A stretch of DNA of 64,000 nt, taken from JAABPW01 sp037132275 (GTDB lineage Bacteria; Verrucomicrobiota; Kiritimatiellia; CAIKKV01; CAITUY01). The notes under the pieces are model-generated. The model saw only the letters and a list, made by a program, of their open reading frames with translations, did not search any database and was not told where the DNA came from. Location of the stretch: the NCBI GenBank assembly GCA_037132275.1, contig JBAXPK010000007.1:9142-73141 (forward strand), written 5' to 3'. Of this stretch, positions 24,750 to 33,885 are shown piece by piece. Both the position numbers and the translations under genes were made by a program. Each line of letters opens with the position of its first letter. Within the stretch, counting starts at the first letter, position 1.

Positions 24750-25658
24750 ATGAATAAGATTATCTGGATGACCATGATAGTGGCCGGTGGAGTCAGTCTC
24801 TGCCCGGCACAGGAGAAGACAAAACTGGATGCAGGCGGTGACTCCATGATTGCCGAGGCGTCGCAGGAGGCGGCGACCCCCTGGCGCGTGTCGGGCGGGC
24901 TGTTGTACAAGAACTGGCTTTACGAGCATGATGCCCTGCAACAGCGGGGACCCACCACGGCCAAGGGGGGGGAGGACTGGGAAAATGGAAGCACCTCCGG
25001 GAACGGGTCGGGATTGCAGTTGAAAATGGGACGCGGGGATGGGGTCTTGGACGTGTCCTTTGTCAAGTCCGACCTCAGGTACGAGTTCAGTAAGCCCAAG
25101 TACAAGCAGACTATCGATACCGTGTCGCGTGATTTTGAAGTGACGTGGTCACAAATCACCGGCCGCAACAACCAGGCCGAGTACGGGACGGTCATGGGGT
25201 TCCGTTATCTAGGGATGCAAAAGAACGACACCGCCGTGGAAAACGGAGTGTCCGGGGAGATGAGTAATGGCAATGTGAACTGGATGATGCTGGAGGGTGG
25301 ATACACCGGCAACTGGCGGCCTTTTGATACGCCGACATTCCAGGCGCACGGTTCGATCCTGTTCTTCCTGGGCGAGGCGTCGGGAACCGCCCGCAGCGGC
25401 ATGGACACGAATGTGACTGATGGCGTCTTTTCAGAAACCTATAGCGACCAGTACTCCCTGGCCTACGGCGGTCGCGCCTCGTTTGGCGTGGATGTTTCCA
25501 TTACCAAGAGGGTCTGGGTGTCAATCGACTACATGCGCGAGTGGTTGTATTCGTTCGACGCCACGGACACCGGGATCGTGGTTTTCCCGGATAACAGTGA
25601 TGCGCTGTTCATTGAGAATCATCATGCGGTTATGGCAAGCCTGAACTACGTGTTCTAG
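24750..25658 (+). CDS. Outer-membrane beta-barrel protein
   Basis: 302 aa. Signal peptide (MIVAGGVSLCPAQ), then amphipathic strands with alternating hydrophobic residues and aromatic girdles ('FEVTWSQITGRNNQAEYGTV', 'VWVSIDYMREWLYSF'), ending in NYVF. The terminal Phe is the usual outer-membrane assembly signal. It is too small for a TonB receptor and probably a 12- to 14-stranded barrel. The start at 24750 has a strong AGGAGGAG site; an in-frame start at 24690 would precede the signal peptide. It sits at the end of the TonB cluster and may be a second outer-membrane component. Substrate unknown. Confidence 0.82.
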   Translation: MNKIIWMTMIVAGGVSLCPAQEKTKLDAGGDSMIAEASQEAATPWRVSGGLLYKNWLYEHDALQQRGPTTAKGGEDWENGSTSGNGSGLQLKMGRGDGVLDVSFVKSDLRYEFSKPKYKQTIDTVSRDFEVTWSQITGRNNQAEYGTVMGFRYLGMQKNDTAVENGVSGEMSNGNVNWMMLEGGYTGNWRPFDTPTFQAHGSILFFLGEASGTARSGMDTNVTDGVFSETYSDQYSLAYGGRASFGVDVSITKRVWVSIDYMREWLYSFDATDTGIVVFPDNSDALFIENHHAVMASLNYVF

Positions 25659-25689
25659 TGTGCCCTGGGGCAAACACGGGAGATATATT

Positions 25690-26325
25690 ATGCATACAGG
25701 CGCCTCAAGGTGGCGGCAGGGAATGGCTGCGGTCTGCTTGACCGGCCTCATGGCCGGTTGTGCTACAACGGGAACCACCGTCGTCTCGAAAACCGAGGGA
25801 GGGCGTGTTGCGGAGGGGCAACGCCTCCTTGTGGTATCGCAACTGGCCTCGCTGGACGAAGCCTGGGCCGGGGCTTTCGCGAAGGCTATCGTTTCCGAAC
25901 TCAGGAAGGTCGGCTCGCCAGCCCAGATTCAAAGTCGATCCCCCCTGGCACTGCAGAGCGACAAGGTCCGGTATGCGGATCAGATTGCGGAGTTCAAGCC
26001 GGATCTGGTTCTGGTCATCGAACCCGGCGATGGAATGGTTGACGCCCGGGGGAGAAGTTTCAAGCGAACGTTTGAGGCTGGAGTATTCCGGAATTATGCC
26101 GAACGGGGCCGTCGTGATTTGTCCTGGCGAGGCAAGATCGTGCTTGAGCCGGCGGGGGCGTTTGTCACGGCCGATGACATGCCCGCCTTGGCCCGGGATT
26201 TGGTGGCCAGGATGATGGCTGACGGAGTGCTTCCGAAACCGAGACGAATCGTTATTATTTCGACCCCGGTGACTTCAAAGGCGACTGCCGTGCGCCCTGA
26301 ATCCACGAGAGGCTTTGGTCGTTAA
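25690..26325 (+). CDS. Small lipoprotein
   Basis: 211 aa. The signal peptide ends in a lipobox (TGLMAG followed by Cys), so it should be lipidated. The mature protein has a mixed alpha/beta look: 'QRLLVVSQLASLDEAWAGAF', then 'FKPDLVLVIEPGDGMVDARG' and 'ARDLVARMMADGVLP'. This resembles lipoproteins that form a Rossmann-like fold, but I do not recognise the family. It follows the beta-barrel gene by 31 bases and closes the cluster before a gap with no obvious terminator. The ATG at 25690 gives the correct signal peptide. Confidence 0.78.
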   Translation: MHTGASRWRQGMAAVCLTGLMAGCATTGTTVVSKTEGGRVAEGQRLLVVSQLASLDEAWAGAFAKAIVSELRKVGSPAQIQSRSPLALQSDKVRYADQIAEFKPDLVLVIEPGDGMVDARGRSFKRTFEAGVFRNYAERGRRDLSWRGKIVLEPAGAFVTADDMPALARDLVARMMADGVLPKPRRIVIISTPVTSKATAVRPESTRGFGR

Positions 26326-26497
26326 GCTGATTCAGAAGTAACACCCTGCTAATTGTTTTCAAATCCAGCATTCGTTTACTCTGTCCGCAGTGAGTCATGG
26401 AGCGCGGATCAGGGATGATGCGCGTGGCGTAATGGGTTGTGATGAGGCGTCCGGCGTTGCGTTGCGGGCGCGTGGAAATTATGGAGGATTGAACGAA

Positions 26498-27676
26498 GTG
26501 AACAATCGTGACCGAATACATCAACATCGCCTATCCACCGCCGTCGTGTGTGTCGGCCTTGCCATGGGATTGACGTTTTGCTCTTCCTGCAGCACTCCAC
26601 CAGCGGCGGACGATGGGATTGTAGGTATTATCTACAACGCAGCGGTTCGTCCCGACACCGGACATATGGTCGGGAAACCCATGGTGACGCAACCGACTCC
26701 GGCAGTTGCCGTGCAGGGTACGGTCACCCCGGATTCTCCGGTGACGACCAGTTCCCCGGCAAGCGGGTCCTCGACGAATAGCTCGCTCGAAGGACAATAT
26801 TGCTACCGAATATCCCCCGGGGATGTGCTTGCCATTTCCTATTTTGCGCACCCCTTGATCGACCTGAAAGAATACCTGATCGACAGCCAGGACGTCCTGA
26901 CGATTACGGTGGCCGGGCAGGATGCCCGCACGGCGGATGTGGTGGTGCGGCCCGACGGAAATATTTCCTTCTATCTGATCGGCGACGTATCCGCGCGGGG
27001 CCTGTCTGTGTCCCAGGTGCGTGAAGAGATCACCAAGCGGATGGCCAAGTTCATGCCGGCGGCTGAAGTCACGGTTATGCTCAAGGTGGCCAATGCCCTT
27101 ACCAGTGAATTTCTCAACACGCTCAGGAGTAATACAGACTTGGGCGCGACGCGCATTATACAGGTTCGGTCGGATGGCACGGTGACCTTTCCGTTGGTCG
27201 GAGAAGTCCGCGCCATGGGGAAAACCCTCCCCGAACTATCTCGAGAGGTTGAAAAGAAGTACGACCTGTTGTTCAGGCGAGGCATTTCGGTGAGCCTGAA
27301 CCTGAATTCCAGTTCGGTCGGGAACATCGCCGTCCTGGGAGAGGTGCAGAATCCAGGACGTTACACGATCAGCAGCCCGGTCAGCCCGTTCTTCGCCTTG
27401 GCCATGGCGGGTGGCGCCAAGGAAACCGGCAGGAAATCGCAGGTCGTGGTTGTGAGCCGCCGTCCGGATGGCAAGGTGGGTTGGACGGTGGTCAATCTTG
27501 ATATTGACTCCGGCCAGCCGCTCGGCCCGGAAATCGCCCTCGCTCCCCAGGACATGCTGTTGGTGCCCAAGACCGGGGTATACAGCCTGAATCTATTTGT
27601 GGAACAGTATATTCGCAGGATGATGCCAGTGAACACAAGCATGGGCTTCGGCTACAATCTAAACCATGTATTCTAG
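26498..27676 (+). CDS. Wza-like polysaccharide export lipoprotein
   Basis: 392 aa. Signal with a Cys-rich lipobox region (LTFCSSC), a Thr/Ser/Pro-rich linker, then the Poly_export domain ('YRISPGDVLAISYF', 'TADVVVRPDGNISFYLIGDV', repeated at 'VRSDGTVTFPLVGEVRAMGK') and SLBB domains ('NIAVLGEVQNPGRYTI'). It forms the outer-membrane exit channel for capsule or exopolysaccharide. The GTG at 26498 has a GGAGG site 10 bases upstream and is preferred over a start at 26390, which would add an unlikely lead. It is followed after 9 bases by the chain-length/ATPase gene, its usual partner. Confidence 0.93.
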   Translation: MNNRDRIHQHRLSTAVVCVGLAMGLTFCSSCSTPPAADDGIVGIIYNAAVRPDTGHMVGKPMVTQPTPAVAVQGTVTPDSPVTTSSPASGSSTNSSLEGQYCYRISPGDVLAISYFAHPLIDLKEYLIDSQDVLTITVAGQDARTADVVVRPDGNISFYLIGDVSARGLSVSQVREEITKRMAKFMPAAEVTVMLKVANALTSEFLNTLRSNTDLGATRIIQVRSDGTVTFPLVGEVRAMGKTLPELSREVEKKYDLLFRRGISVSLNLNSSSVGNIAVLGEVQNPGRYTISSPVSPFFALAMAGGAKETGRKSQVVVVSRRPDGKVGWTVVNLDIDSGQPLGPEIALAPQDMLLVPKTGVYSLNLFVEQYIRRMMPVNTSMGFGYNLNHVF

Positions 27677-27685
27677 GAGAATCTC

Positions 27686-29749
27686 GTGACGTCGTATAAT
27701 GATCTTATAAAAAGTTCGCTCCGTTTGTTGATCTATCACCGGCAGCGGATCTGGTGGATTACCACCCGTATCCTTGTGGTGACCGTTGTGATTACCGCCT
27801 TCTGCCTGGCGTTTCGCCCCCGGTATGTGGCCCGAACCACGATTACCATCCTTCCAACACGCAGTGAGATCGGGTATGCGAGTCAGAGCGGTAACTGGGC
27901 CTCCAGCCCCGCGACCTTGCTCGGCAAAACTTATGAGGAAACCCTGTCCAGCCTGACCCTCGCGCAGGATGTGGCGCGCACGTTGCTGGAGCGGGATCGG
28001 GCGGAATATAACAACGGCGGTCCGTTGGGCCATATGCGCCGTCAACTGATCGGACCGGCCTTTGGTTTCTTCAACAAGGTGCTGGCGTTGCTGAATACCG
28101 GACGATGGGAGACCCAGGATCCCGCAGTAGCATTGGGCCAAGCCATCCAGTATCGCACCGACGTCAAGAATTTGCAGGGCTCGTATGTCTATGAGATTGC
28201 CGTCACCTGGGAGAATCCCAAGATCGCGGCGACCATGGCGAACCTGATCGCGGAACGCAACGTGGCCTTGACCTTGAAAGCCAACCAGGAAGAGATGCGA
28301 ACCACCCGCGAGTTCATTGAGAAGCGGATTGTCGAGACCAAGAGCGAACTGACGGACGTGGATAAGAAGATCAGGGATTACCGCGTCAGTGAGAAGCTCT
28401 ACGCCGCCTCAACGGACTTGGATCTTAGCCTCCAGGAACAGTCGCAATACCAACGGGAACTTACGGCCATCCAGGTTAATCGGGCTCAATTGGACACCAA
28501 GATCGATGCGCTCAAGGCCTACCAGACACCGGTGGCCATGGTGGCGATCGAGTCGGAACGGGCCGAACTGAAAACGCGGGAAACCGCAATCCAAAAGGCC
28601 ATTGATGCGCAAATGGCAAAATTGGACAAGTTGCCTGCCAAGGAGGCCGGGCTGTTGGACTTGTACCGGACCCGGTTGACCACGGAACGTGCCCTGGCCG
28701 CGCTGCAGGATCGGCTGCTTGACACCAAGGTATCGGAAGCGGCGCAACTCAGTACCGCGCGGGTGATTGACAAAGCCATCATACCCCTCTATCCCGAGGG
28801 ACCGCTTATGCTCAAGAATATCCTGGCCGCGATCATTGTCGGCCTGCTCTTATCCGCAGGCTTTGTCTTGATGATGGAGGCGTGGCGTCCCGGGCTGAGA
28901 AGCCGCGAAGACCTTGGCGTTGAAAGCGATACCCTGCTTGGACTCGTCCCCTTTGTCACTCCGAATGACCGTGATGCGATAGGACACGGCGATCCCGACG
29001 AGGAGAAACAGGGCGGGGGCCTGCCAGAATTCTTTCGCAGTTTGGTGTATGGGCGCCACGGCACCGTGGAGCACCGCCGCATCGCCAAGCGGCACCTGGA
29101 GCACCTGTTGCTTCGCCTAACGGATGGCTCCGTCGTCCCGCTACCGCGTATTTGCATGTTTGTGAGCCTTAACGGTGGCGAGGGGAAGACTTACCTCATT
29201 GAGCAACTTGCCAAACTCGCCAGGGAGGCGGGGCTTAAAATCCTGCTTATTGACGCAAACTTCGGAGCCCCCGGGTTATGTCAACTATTTGGCCGTCCGC
29301 CTGCAGCCGGGTTGGCGGAGGTGCTGTCCTGTGCCGCCGAGGTTAAGGACGTGGTGGTATCCGTCAGTCCAGGTGTGGATATGATCGGCGCCGGTCTTAT
29401 GAGAATTAATTCACAGGCAAAATGGGCGGTGGAGGCCACCCGCGTGGCGATGGCTGGACTGGGGGCGGGTTATGACCTCATCCTGGTTGATTCCGGGGCA
29501 TTGCGCAGTGATCCTTCAGTAACCCGCTTGCTTCCCCTGATGACGGATGTCCTGTGCGTCATGGATGCGAAAACATCACGACGTAACGATGCGGTGGAGG
29601 TGCGGCAGCGTCTTGATGGCGCCAAAGTCAAAGTCAGGTTCATTTTGAACAAGAAAATATACTCGGGCGATTATCTCTTCGAGGCCGGAACAAATGGGCA
29701 CGTAGCGTCGGAAAGTGCGGCCAGACCGCTGGCGCGAAGCCGTGTGTAA
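27686..29749 (+). CDS. Polysaccharide co-polymerase with tyrosine-kinase-like ATPase domain
   Basis: 687 aa. A Wzz domain (membrane helix about residues 25-45, periplasmic coiled coil about 190-330, second helix about 372-395) is fused to a BY-kinase-like domain (about 490-670). Walker A is GGEGKT and the Asp of Walker B is in LILVDSG. The second Walker A' Asp is replaced: IDANFGAP instead of D-x-D-x-R. There is no Tyr-rich tail. The ATPase may therefore be structural or regulatory rather than a real kinase. It controls chain length and export with the Wza-like protein just upstream. GTG start with TAGGAG upstream. Confidence 0.9.
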   Translation: MTSYNDLIKSSLRLLIYHRQRIWWITTRILVVTVVITAFCLAFRPRYVARTTITILPTRSEIGYASQSGNWASSPATLLGKTYEETLSSLTLAQDVARTLLERDRAEYNNGGPLGHMRRQLIGPAFGFFNKVLALLNTGRWETQDPAVALGQAIQYRTDVKNLQGSYVYEIAVTWENPKIAATMANLIAERNVALTLKANQEEMRTTREFIEKRIVETKSELTDVDKKIRDYRVSEKLYAASTDLDLSLQEQSQYQRELTAIQVNRAQLDTKIDALKAYQTPVAMVAIESERAELKTRETAIQKAIDAQMAKLDKLPAKEAGLLDLYRTRLTTERALAALQDRLLDTKVSEAAQLSTARVIDKAIIPLYPEGPLMLKNILAAIIVGLLLSAGFVLMMEAWRPGLRSREDLGVESDTLLGLVPFVTPNDRDAIGHGDPDEEKQGGGLPEFFRSLVYGRHGTVEHRRIAKRHLEHLLLRLTDGSVVPLPRICMFVSLNGGEGKTYLIEQLAKLAREAGLKILLIDANFGAPGLCQLFGRPPAAGLAEVLSCAAEVKDVVVSVSPGVDMIGAGLMRINSQAKWAVEATRVAMAGLGAGYDLILVDSGALRSDPSVTRLLPLMTDVLCVMDAKTSRRNDAVEVRQRLDGAKVKVRFILNKKIYSGDYLFEAGTNGHVASESAARPLARSRV

Positions 29750-29763
29750 GGAGCGTCGCCGGG

Positions 29764-31149
29764 ATGGGGGCGATCTTTAAAAACGGAGCCACGAGCGCCC
29801 GCATGGCGGCTTGGGCATGGTGGGTGTTGTTATGGATCGCCATAACAGGGGTGACCCTGTTTGTGGATACAATGCCGGGATGGACCCGTTTGTATCTGTT
29901 GACGGCGTTCGGGTTGGGAAGCGGTTTGATCCTGGTGCGGTTACGGCCCCGTAAGATCCCTGTCCTGAACTACCACAGTGTGTCTGCGGATCCGGAGTGG
30001 TTACAGATTGGAGACCGTGTGTCGCTCACGCCGACCGCCTTTGAGCGCCAACTGGCGTATCTGGCACGGCAGGGATACCAGAGTTTGTTTGTCAGCGAGG
30101 TGCATACCCTTCTGGCCGGGTGCCATAATCCGGAATCGCAGGTCAAGCATGTGGCGCTGACGTTCGATGATGGCTATGCGGATAATTGGATCGCTGCTTT
30201 TCCTTTGCTCAGGAAATATGGCATCAAGGCAACGATATTTGTCAGCACCGGTTTTATTGCCGATGCGGATCGGTGTCGGCCGACCATCGGGGAAGCGATC
30301 CCGGATGCCTTGGACTGGAGCGGGTATCTGACGTGGCCCGAATTGCGTGCCATGCAGACCAGCGGCCTGGTAGAGATCCAGTCGCACGGCGGTTCGCATT
30401 CGCGTGTGTTTTCGGGGCCGGAATTGCAGGGCTTTGTCGGGCCGGGCAAGCCGAATCTGTGGTTGCTTTGGAATAACCGCCCTGAAACCCGGAAGGGATG
30501 GTGGCGAGAGTTGGAGGATGACCGTTCATTGTGGGGTCATCCGGTATTCCGGCAGGCGCCCGCGCTGGCCCACCGGGCCTATCATCCTGACCCGGACGCA
30601 GTGGCAAGCCTGATGTCATGGGCGGGGGGTGCCGGAAGGGCTGTCTTTGCCGGGTCGGATTGGGAACGCTGCTTGTTTGAGGAGTGGCGTCGTGAGCGTC
30701 ATGTGCATGGCGCCCCGGGGAGCCGTGAGGGCCGCGAGGAATATGAGCGGCGCGTTGAGGAAGACCTGGGTGAATCCAGGAAAATATTGGAGCGGGAACT
30801 GGGGGTGATGGTGGATGTGTTGTGCTGGCCGGAAAACTGTTTCTCTGAAGAAGGCGAGCAAATGGCGCGCCGCATGGGTTATCTGGCCACGGTTTCCAAT
30901 CGGCACAGGAGCCGGAATGTTGTGGGAGAAGCGCCGGAATCCATTGTACGTGTGTTCATTGGAGGCCGGGCGGCGGGAGTGAAGTCCCCGTTATTGGACT
31001 ACGTGGCGTTCATCCTGGAGCTCAAGGTGTTTGAGGGTTGGTACAATTGGTATCCGGTGCTGGCGGTAATGCACTTAGCCAGGAAGGTTATGTTCACTGC
31101 CAGAAGGGTGTGTTCATGTCGCAGGGATTACTTGTCAATTTGGTCCTGA
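29764..31149 (+). CDS. Membrane-anchored polysaccharide deacetylase
   Basis: 461 aa. Two N-terminal membrane helices (about residues 14-58) are followed by a NodB-type domain. Its metal/catalytic motifs are VALTFDDGYADN (Asp-Asp) and SHGGSHSR (His-x3-His), with VLCWPENCFS further on. The enzyme removes acetyl groups from N-acetyl sugars, here probably of the exopolysaccharide being assembled on the outer face of the inner membrane. A large insert (about 220-290) lies between the His motif and the C-terminal part. It overlaps the O-antigen ligase-like gene at its 3' end, so the two are coupled. Confidence 0.9.
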   Translation: MGAIFKNGATSARMAAWAWWVLLWIAITGVTLFVDTMPGWTRLYLLTAFGLGSGLILVRLRPRKIPVLNYHSVSADPEWLQIGDRVSLTPTAFERQLAYLARQGYQSLFVSEVHTLLAGCHNPESQVKHVALTFDDGYADNWIAAFPLLRKYGIKATIFVSTGFIADADRCRPTIGEAIPDALDWSGYLTWPELRAMQTSGLVEIQSHGGSHSRVFSGPELQGFVGPGKPNLWLLWNNRPETRKGWWRELEDDRSLWGHPVFRQAPALAHRAYHPDPDAVASLMSWAGGAGRAVFAGSDWERCLFEEWRRERHVHGAPGSREGREEYERRVEEDLGESRKILERELGVMVDVLCWPENCFSEEGEQMARRMGYLATVSNRHRSRNVVGEAPESIVRVFIGGRAAGVKSPLLDYVAFILELKVFEGWYNWYPVLAVMHLARKVMFTARRVCSCRRDYLSIWS

Positions 31150-32531
31150 TGGTCGGGGTGGTGGCGTTCGCGCTGTTGACCTGCCTTGCGCCGTCCATGG
31201 CCGTGGTGGCGGGGATGGCTTCCATCGTGTTTGCCGCTACAGTGCGGTGGCCGGACTATGTCCCCAAGTGGGGCTTTTATGCCATCGTGGGCCTTGTTCC
31301 GTTAAGTGCGATTGGCGGGCATTTGCCTATCCCTGTTGTCAATTCTCTGACAAAACTGATGTTTCTGCTGGCGTTCGGATGGTTGCTGATAGGCGGCATT
31401 CTAGGCAACCGGCGTTTTGTAGTCGGGCCGCAAGGCCTGGCCGCGATGGCATTCGCCGGGACGTCGGTACTGGCCTATATATATTGTGAAAAGACGGAGG
31501 CTACCTTTCCCGTCCTGATGCGTTTTCTCAATCACGTGCTTCTGTTCCTTCTCGCGGTTAACGTGCTCAAGACGAAGCGCGATATCGCCATCCTTTTTGG
31601 TGTTATCGTGATCACGTGCCTGGTTTCGGCGGTAGGGGGCATCCTGAGTCCGAACCTGTGGAGTCATGAGCATGGCACGGCCGGGGAGCGCCTCGCGGGC
31701 TGGACGCTCCAGGATGATGCGCCTACGTTTGGGTTCTTCCTGTTGATGGGTATTTTGATCAGTTTCTATTATCTCCTGGTGACACGGTTGGCCTGGTTGC
31801 GGGTCGCACTGCTGCCGGTGATTGGTATTTTGGTTTATGCCATGGTCTCCACTTATGCGCGGAGTACCTTTATCGTTCTTGTGGCGGCCGTGGGATTCAC
31901 TCTTTTCAAGTTGAGAAAACGCATACCAGTGGTGTTCGCCCTGCTTTGCCTGTGCGTGATCACCCTGGCTGTGGCACCGCTGATTCCCCGCGCCTTCTAT
32001 TCGCGGATCACGTCGATTGGGCGCCAGTTCGACAGTGAGGGTCGGAGGGATCCCACGGTTCAATGGCGCATTGATAGCGCCCGCATCGGATTTGATATGT
32101 TCATGCAAAGCCCCCTGATGGGGCGGGGCCCTGGAAACTTTCCCGAAGAGTATCTATCCCGGGAGTTCCGATACGACCGGGCCTATCGTCCGAAAAGCGT
32201 GGTCGGCAACACCTATGTATCGGTGCTTTATCAAGTCGGTTTCCTCGGGTTTGCGATACTAACCTTGCTCATGTTCATGGCATGGCGGGATCTGCGGGCC
32301 GTGAAAGCGTCTTATACAGTTGAGGGCGCAGGCGTCTGGCCGCCCGCCTTTTTAAACGACGCGGCTATCCTTCTTCAGATTCTGCTGGTGGCGCTTTTGA
32401 TGTTTTCCCTTTTCGGGGCCATTGAGAAGGAGAAGTACCTCTGGGCTGTTCTGGCAACAGCCGCCGTGCTGGCCCGTATAAGACGCGAGGAATTGCCCCC
32501 TGCGATTTCTGCGAAGCCGGTGGAAGGGTGA
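31116..32531 (+). CDS. O-antigen ligase / polymerase-like membrane protein
   Basis: 471 aa with about ten membrane helices. The Wzy_C-type signature is present: an Arg-containing loop after 'YARSTFIVLVAAV', then RDPTVQWRIDSARIGFDMF and SPLMGRGPGNFPEEYL, the large periplasmic loop of the O-antigen ligase/Wzy family. It joins or polymerises undecaprenyl-linked oligosaccharides in the periplasm. ATG 31116 is within the deacetylase 3' end and has an AAGGG site. An earlier in-frame ATG at 31038 would add a soluble lead. Polymerase versus ligase cannot be told from sequence alone; in this setting polymerase (Wzy) is likely. Confidence 0.88.
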   Translation: MSQGLLVNLVLMVGVVAFALLTCLAPSMAVVAGMASIVFAATVRWPDYVPKWGFYAIVGLVPLSAIGGHLPIPVVNSLTKLMFLLAFGWLLIGGILGNRRFVVGPQGLAAMAFAGTSVLAYIYCEKTEATFPVLMRFLNHVLLFLLAVNVLKTKRDIAILFGVIVITCLVSAVGGILSPNLWSHEHGTAGERLAGWTLQDDAPTFGFFLLMGILISFYYLLVTRLAWLRVALLPVIGILVYAMVSTYARSTFIVLVAAVGFTLFKLRKRIPVVFALLCLCVITLAVAPLIPRAFYSRITSIGRQFDSEGRRDPTVQWRIDSARIGFDMFMQSPLMGRGPGNFPEEYLSREFRYDRAYRPKSVVGNTYVSVLYQVGFLGFAILTLLMFMAWRDLRAVKASYTVEGAGVWPPAFLNDAAILLQILLVALLMFSLFGAIEKEKYLWAVLATAAVLARIRREELPPAISAKPVEG

Positions 32532-32538
32532 CATTACC

Positions 32539-33771
32539 ATGATGGCCCCCGGGGTGGTTCCGGAAATCACAAGTGATGCCCTGCATCGGGATTATCCCGC
32601 CCTGACGGTGGTCGAGACCCGCTGCCTGCGGGATGTTGCCTGTGGCATTTATCCCTGTTACTTCCGGCGTCTGTCCGATCGGCTCAGGGTCGCTTCCTCG
32701 GCGGTGGCGCTTATTGCCGATATCGGCGATATCCAAATCAATCCGGCATTTCAGCCGCGTGAATACCTGCTTGGTGACAATGCCCGGCAACATTTCATTC
32801 ATGGAACCGCGCGGTTGCCGCAGGCCCTGAAGGATTCCGCCAAGCGGCGGCTGCCCACCGCGCTACTCCGCCGCCTGTCGAAGGATCGGTTCTGGTATGA
32901 ATCATGGGCGACGGTTGATGCCCGGGTGTTCAAGCTCAAGCCCTTCGAGCGCGTTACGCCGGAAGGCTCAGCTGATATGTTCAAGCCGGATTTCTCACTC
33001 CGCAACGCGGATGCTCTGGTCGAAGGGGTGGCCTGTCATCTGGAGCGTTTCGTCCGGGACATGGAGGAGCATTATCCCGAGCATGATCACATCATGATGA
33101 TCGGCGGCAAGGACAGCCAGCTTCTCGCCCTGATCCCCAAGCGGCGTCCGGAACGGTGGCATGTGTTCAGCGCCGCCCCGAATAGCAGTCTCGTTTTGCA
33201 ATGGCTGGCGTGGAATAATGTGGAGGCGGCAGAGGTATTCAGCGACGACGGGCGGAACGTGGAGACGCAGAGCGAAACGCAACGCAAGATCGTTTGCAGC
33301 GATCTCTACTCGGATCCTCGACACATGCGCTGGCTACCGGCACTGCGCCGCATTGCCAGGAGCTTCACCTCCCGATGTTTTTTTTGGTCCGGCTCCGCCG
33401 CCGATGCGCTGCACGTCGGACACTCGTTTCATCAGCGCTATGCGTCCCGGGATCCCGTGGAATTCTTCGATATCCATCTAAAGCGCGTGCCGTGCCTCGT
33501 CGGAAACTACCATCAGGTGGTCAAGAACTTTACGGGCTGCCCGTTGCTTTGCCCTTATCAGACGGATGAAATCTGGCGCGAGGTTTACTCCCACCATGGC
33601 CCTGCGGTCATTCCCGCCGGTGTGGATCTTCGCCCCCGTATCGGCGAACGGCTGGCAGGGCGGCCCATCCGCTGGCTGGACACCAATCCCGGACCTGAGC
33701 CCTACCGGTATGAGCAGCCGTTCAATGCCCGTGAAATCTATTTAAAACGATTGAGGAGTATTCGTTCTTAA
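32539..33771 (+). CDS. Asparagine-synthase-like PP-loop protein
   Basis: 410 aa. A pyrophosphatase P-loop IGGKDS is at residues 188-193, the hallmark of ATP-pyrophosphatases of the asparagine-synthase class. Around it are 'VFSAAPNSSLVLQWLAWNNV' and 'WSGSAADALHVGHSFHQRYA'. The N-terminal 180 residues lack a Cys2 start and do not look like the class II glutaminase domain of AsnB. It may activate a carboxylate with ATP and attach an amine, for example to amidate a sugar acid of the exopolysaccharide. That is inference from context. It starts 7 bases after the ligase gene. Confidence 0.72.
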   Translation: MMAPGVVPEITSDALHRDYPALTVVETRCLRDVACGIYPCYFRRLSDRLRVASSAVALIADIGDIQINPAFQPREYLLGDNARQHFIHGTARLPQALKDSAKRRLPTALLRRLSKDRFWYESWATVDARVFKLKPFERVTPEGSADMFKPDFSLRNADALVEGVACHLERFVRDMEEHYPEHDHIMMIGGKDSQLLALIPKRRPERWHVFSAAPNSSLVLQWLAWNNVEAAEVFSDDGRNVETQSETQRKIVCSDLYSDPRHMRWLPALRRIARSFTSRCFFWSGSAADALHVGHSFHQRYASRDPVEFFDIHLKRVPCLVGNYHQVVKNFTGCPLLCPYQTDEIWREVYSHHGPAVIPAGVDLRPRIGERLAGRPIRWLDTNPGPEPYRYEQPFNAREIYLKRLRSIRS

Positions 33772-33885
33772 TCGAATCCTGACGTTCTGCTTGTTGTCGC
33801 CTGACAGGTTGTTGGCAGGCTACAGCATGAAAAAGGTGTGACAGGCCCTGGGGGGATTGTGGCGTTTGGCGGGGGTACTCATTCG

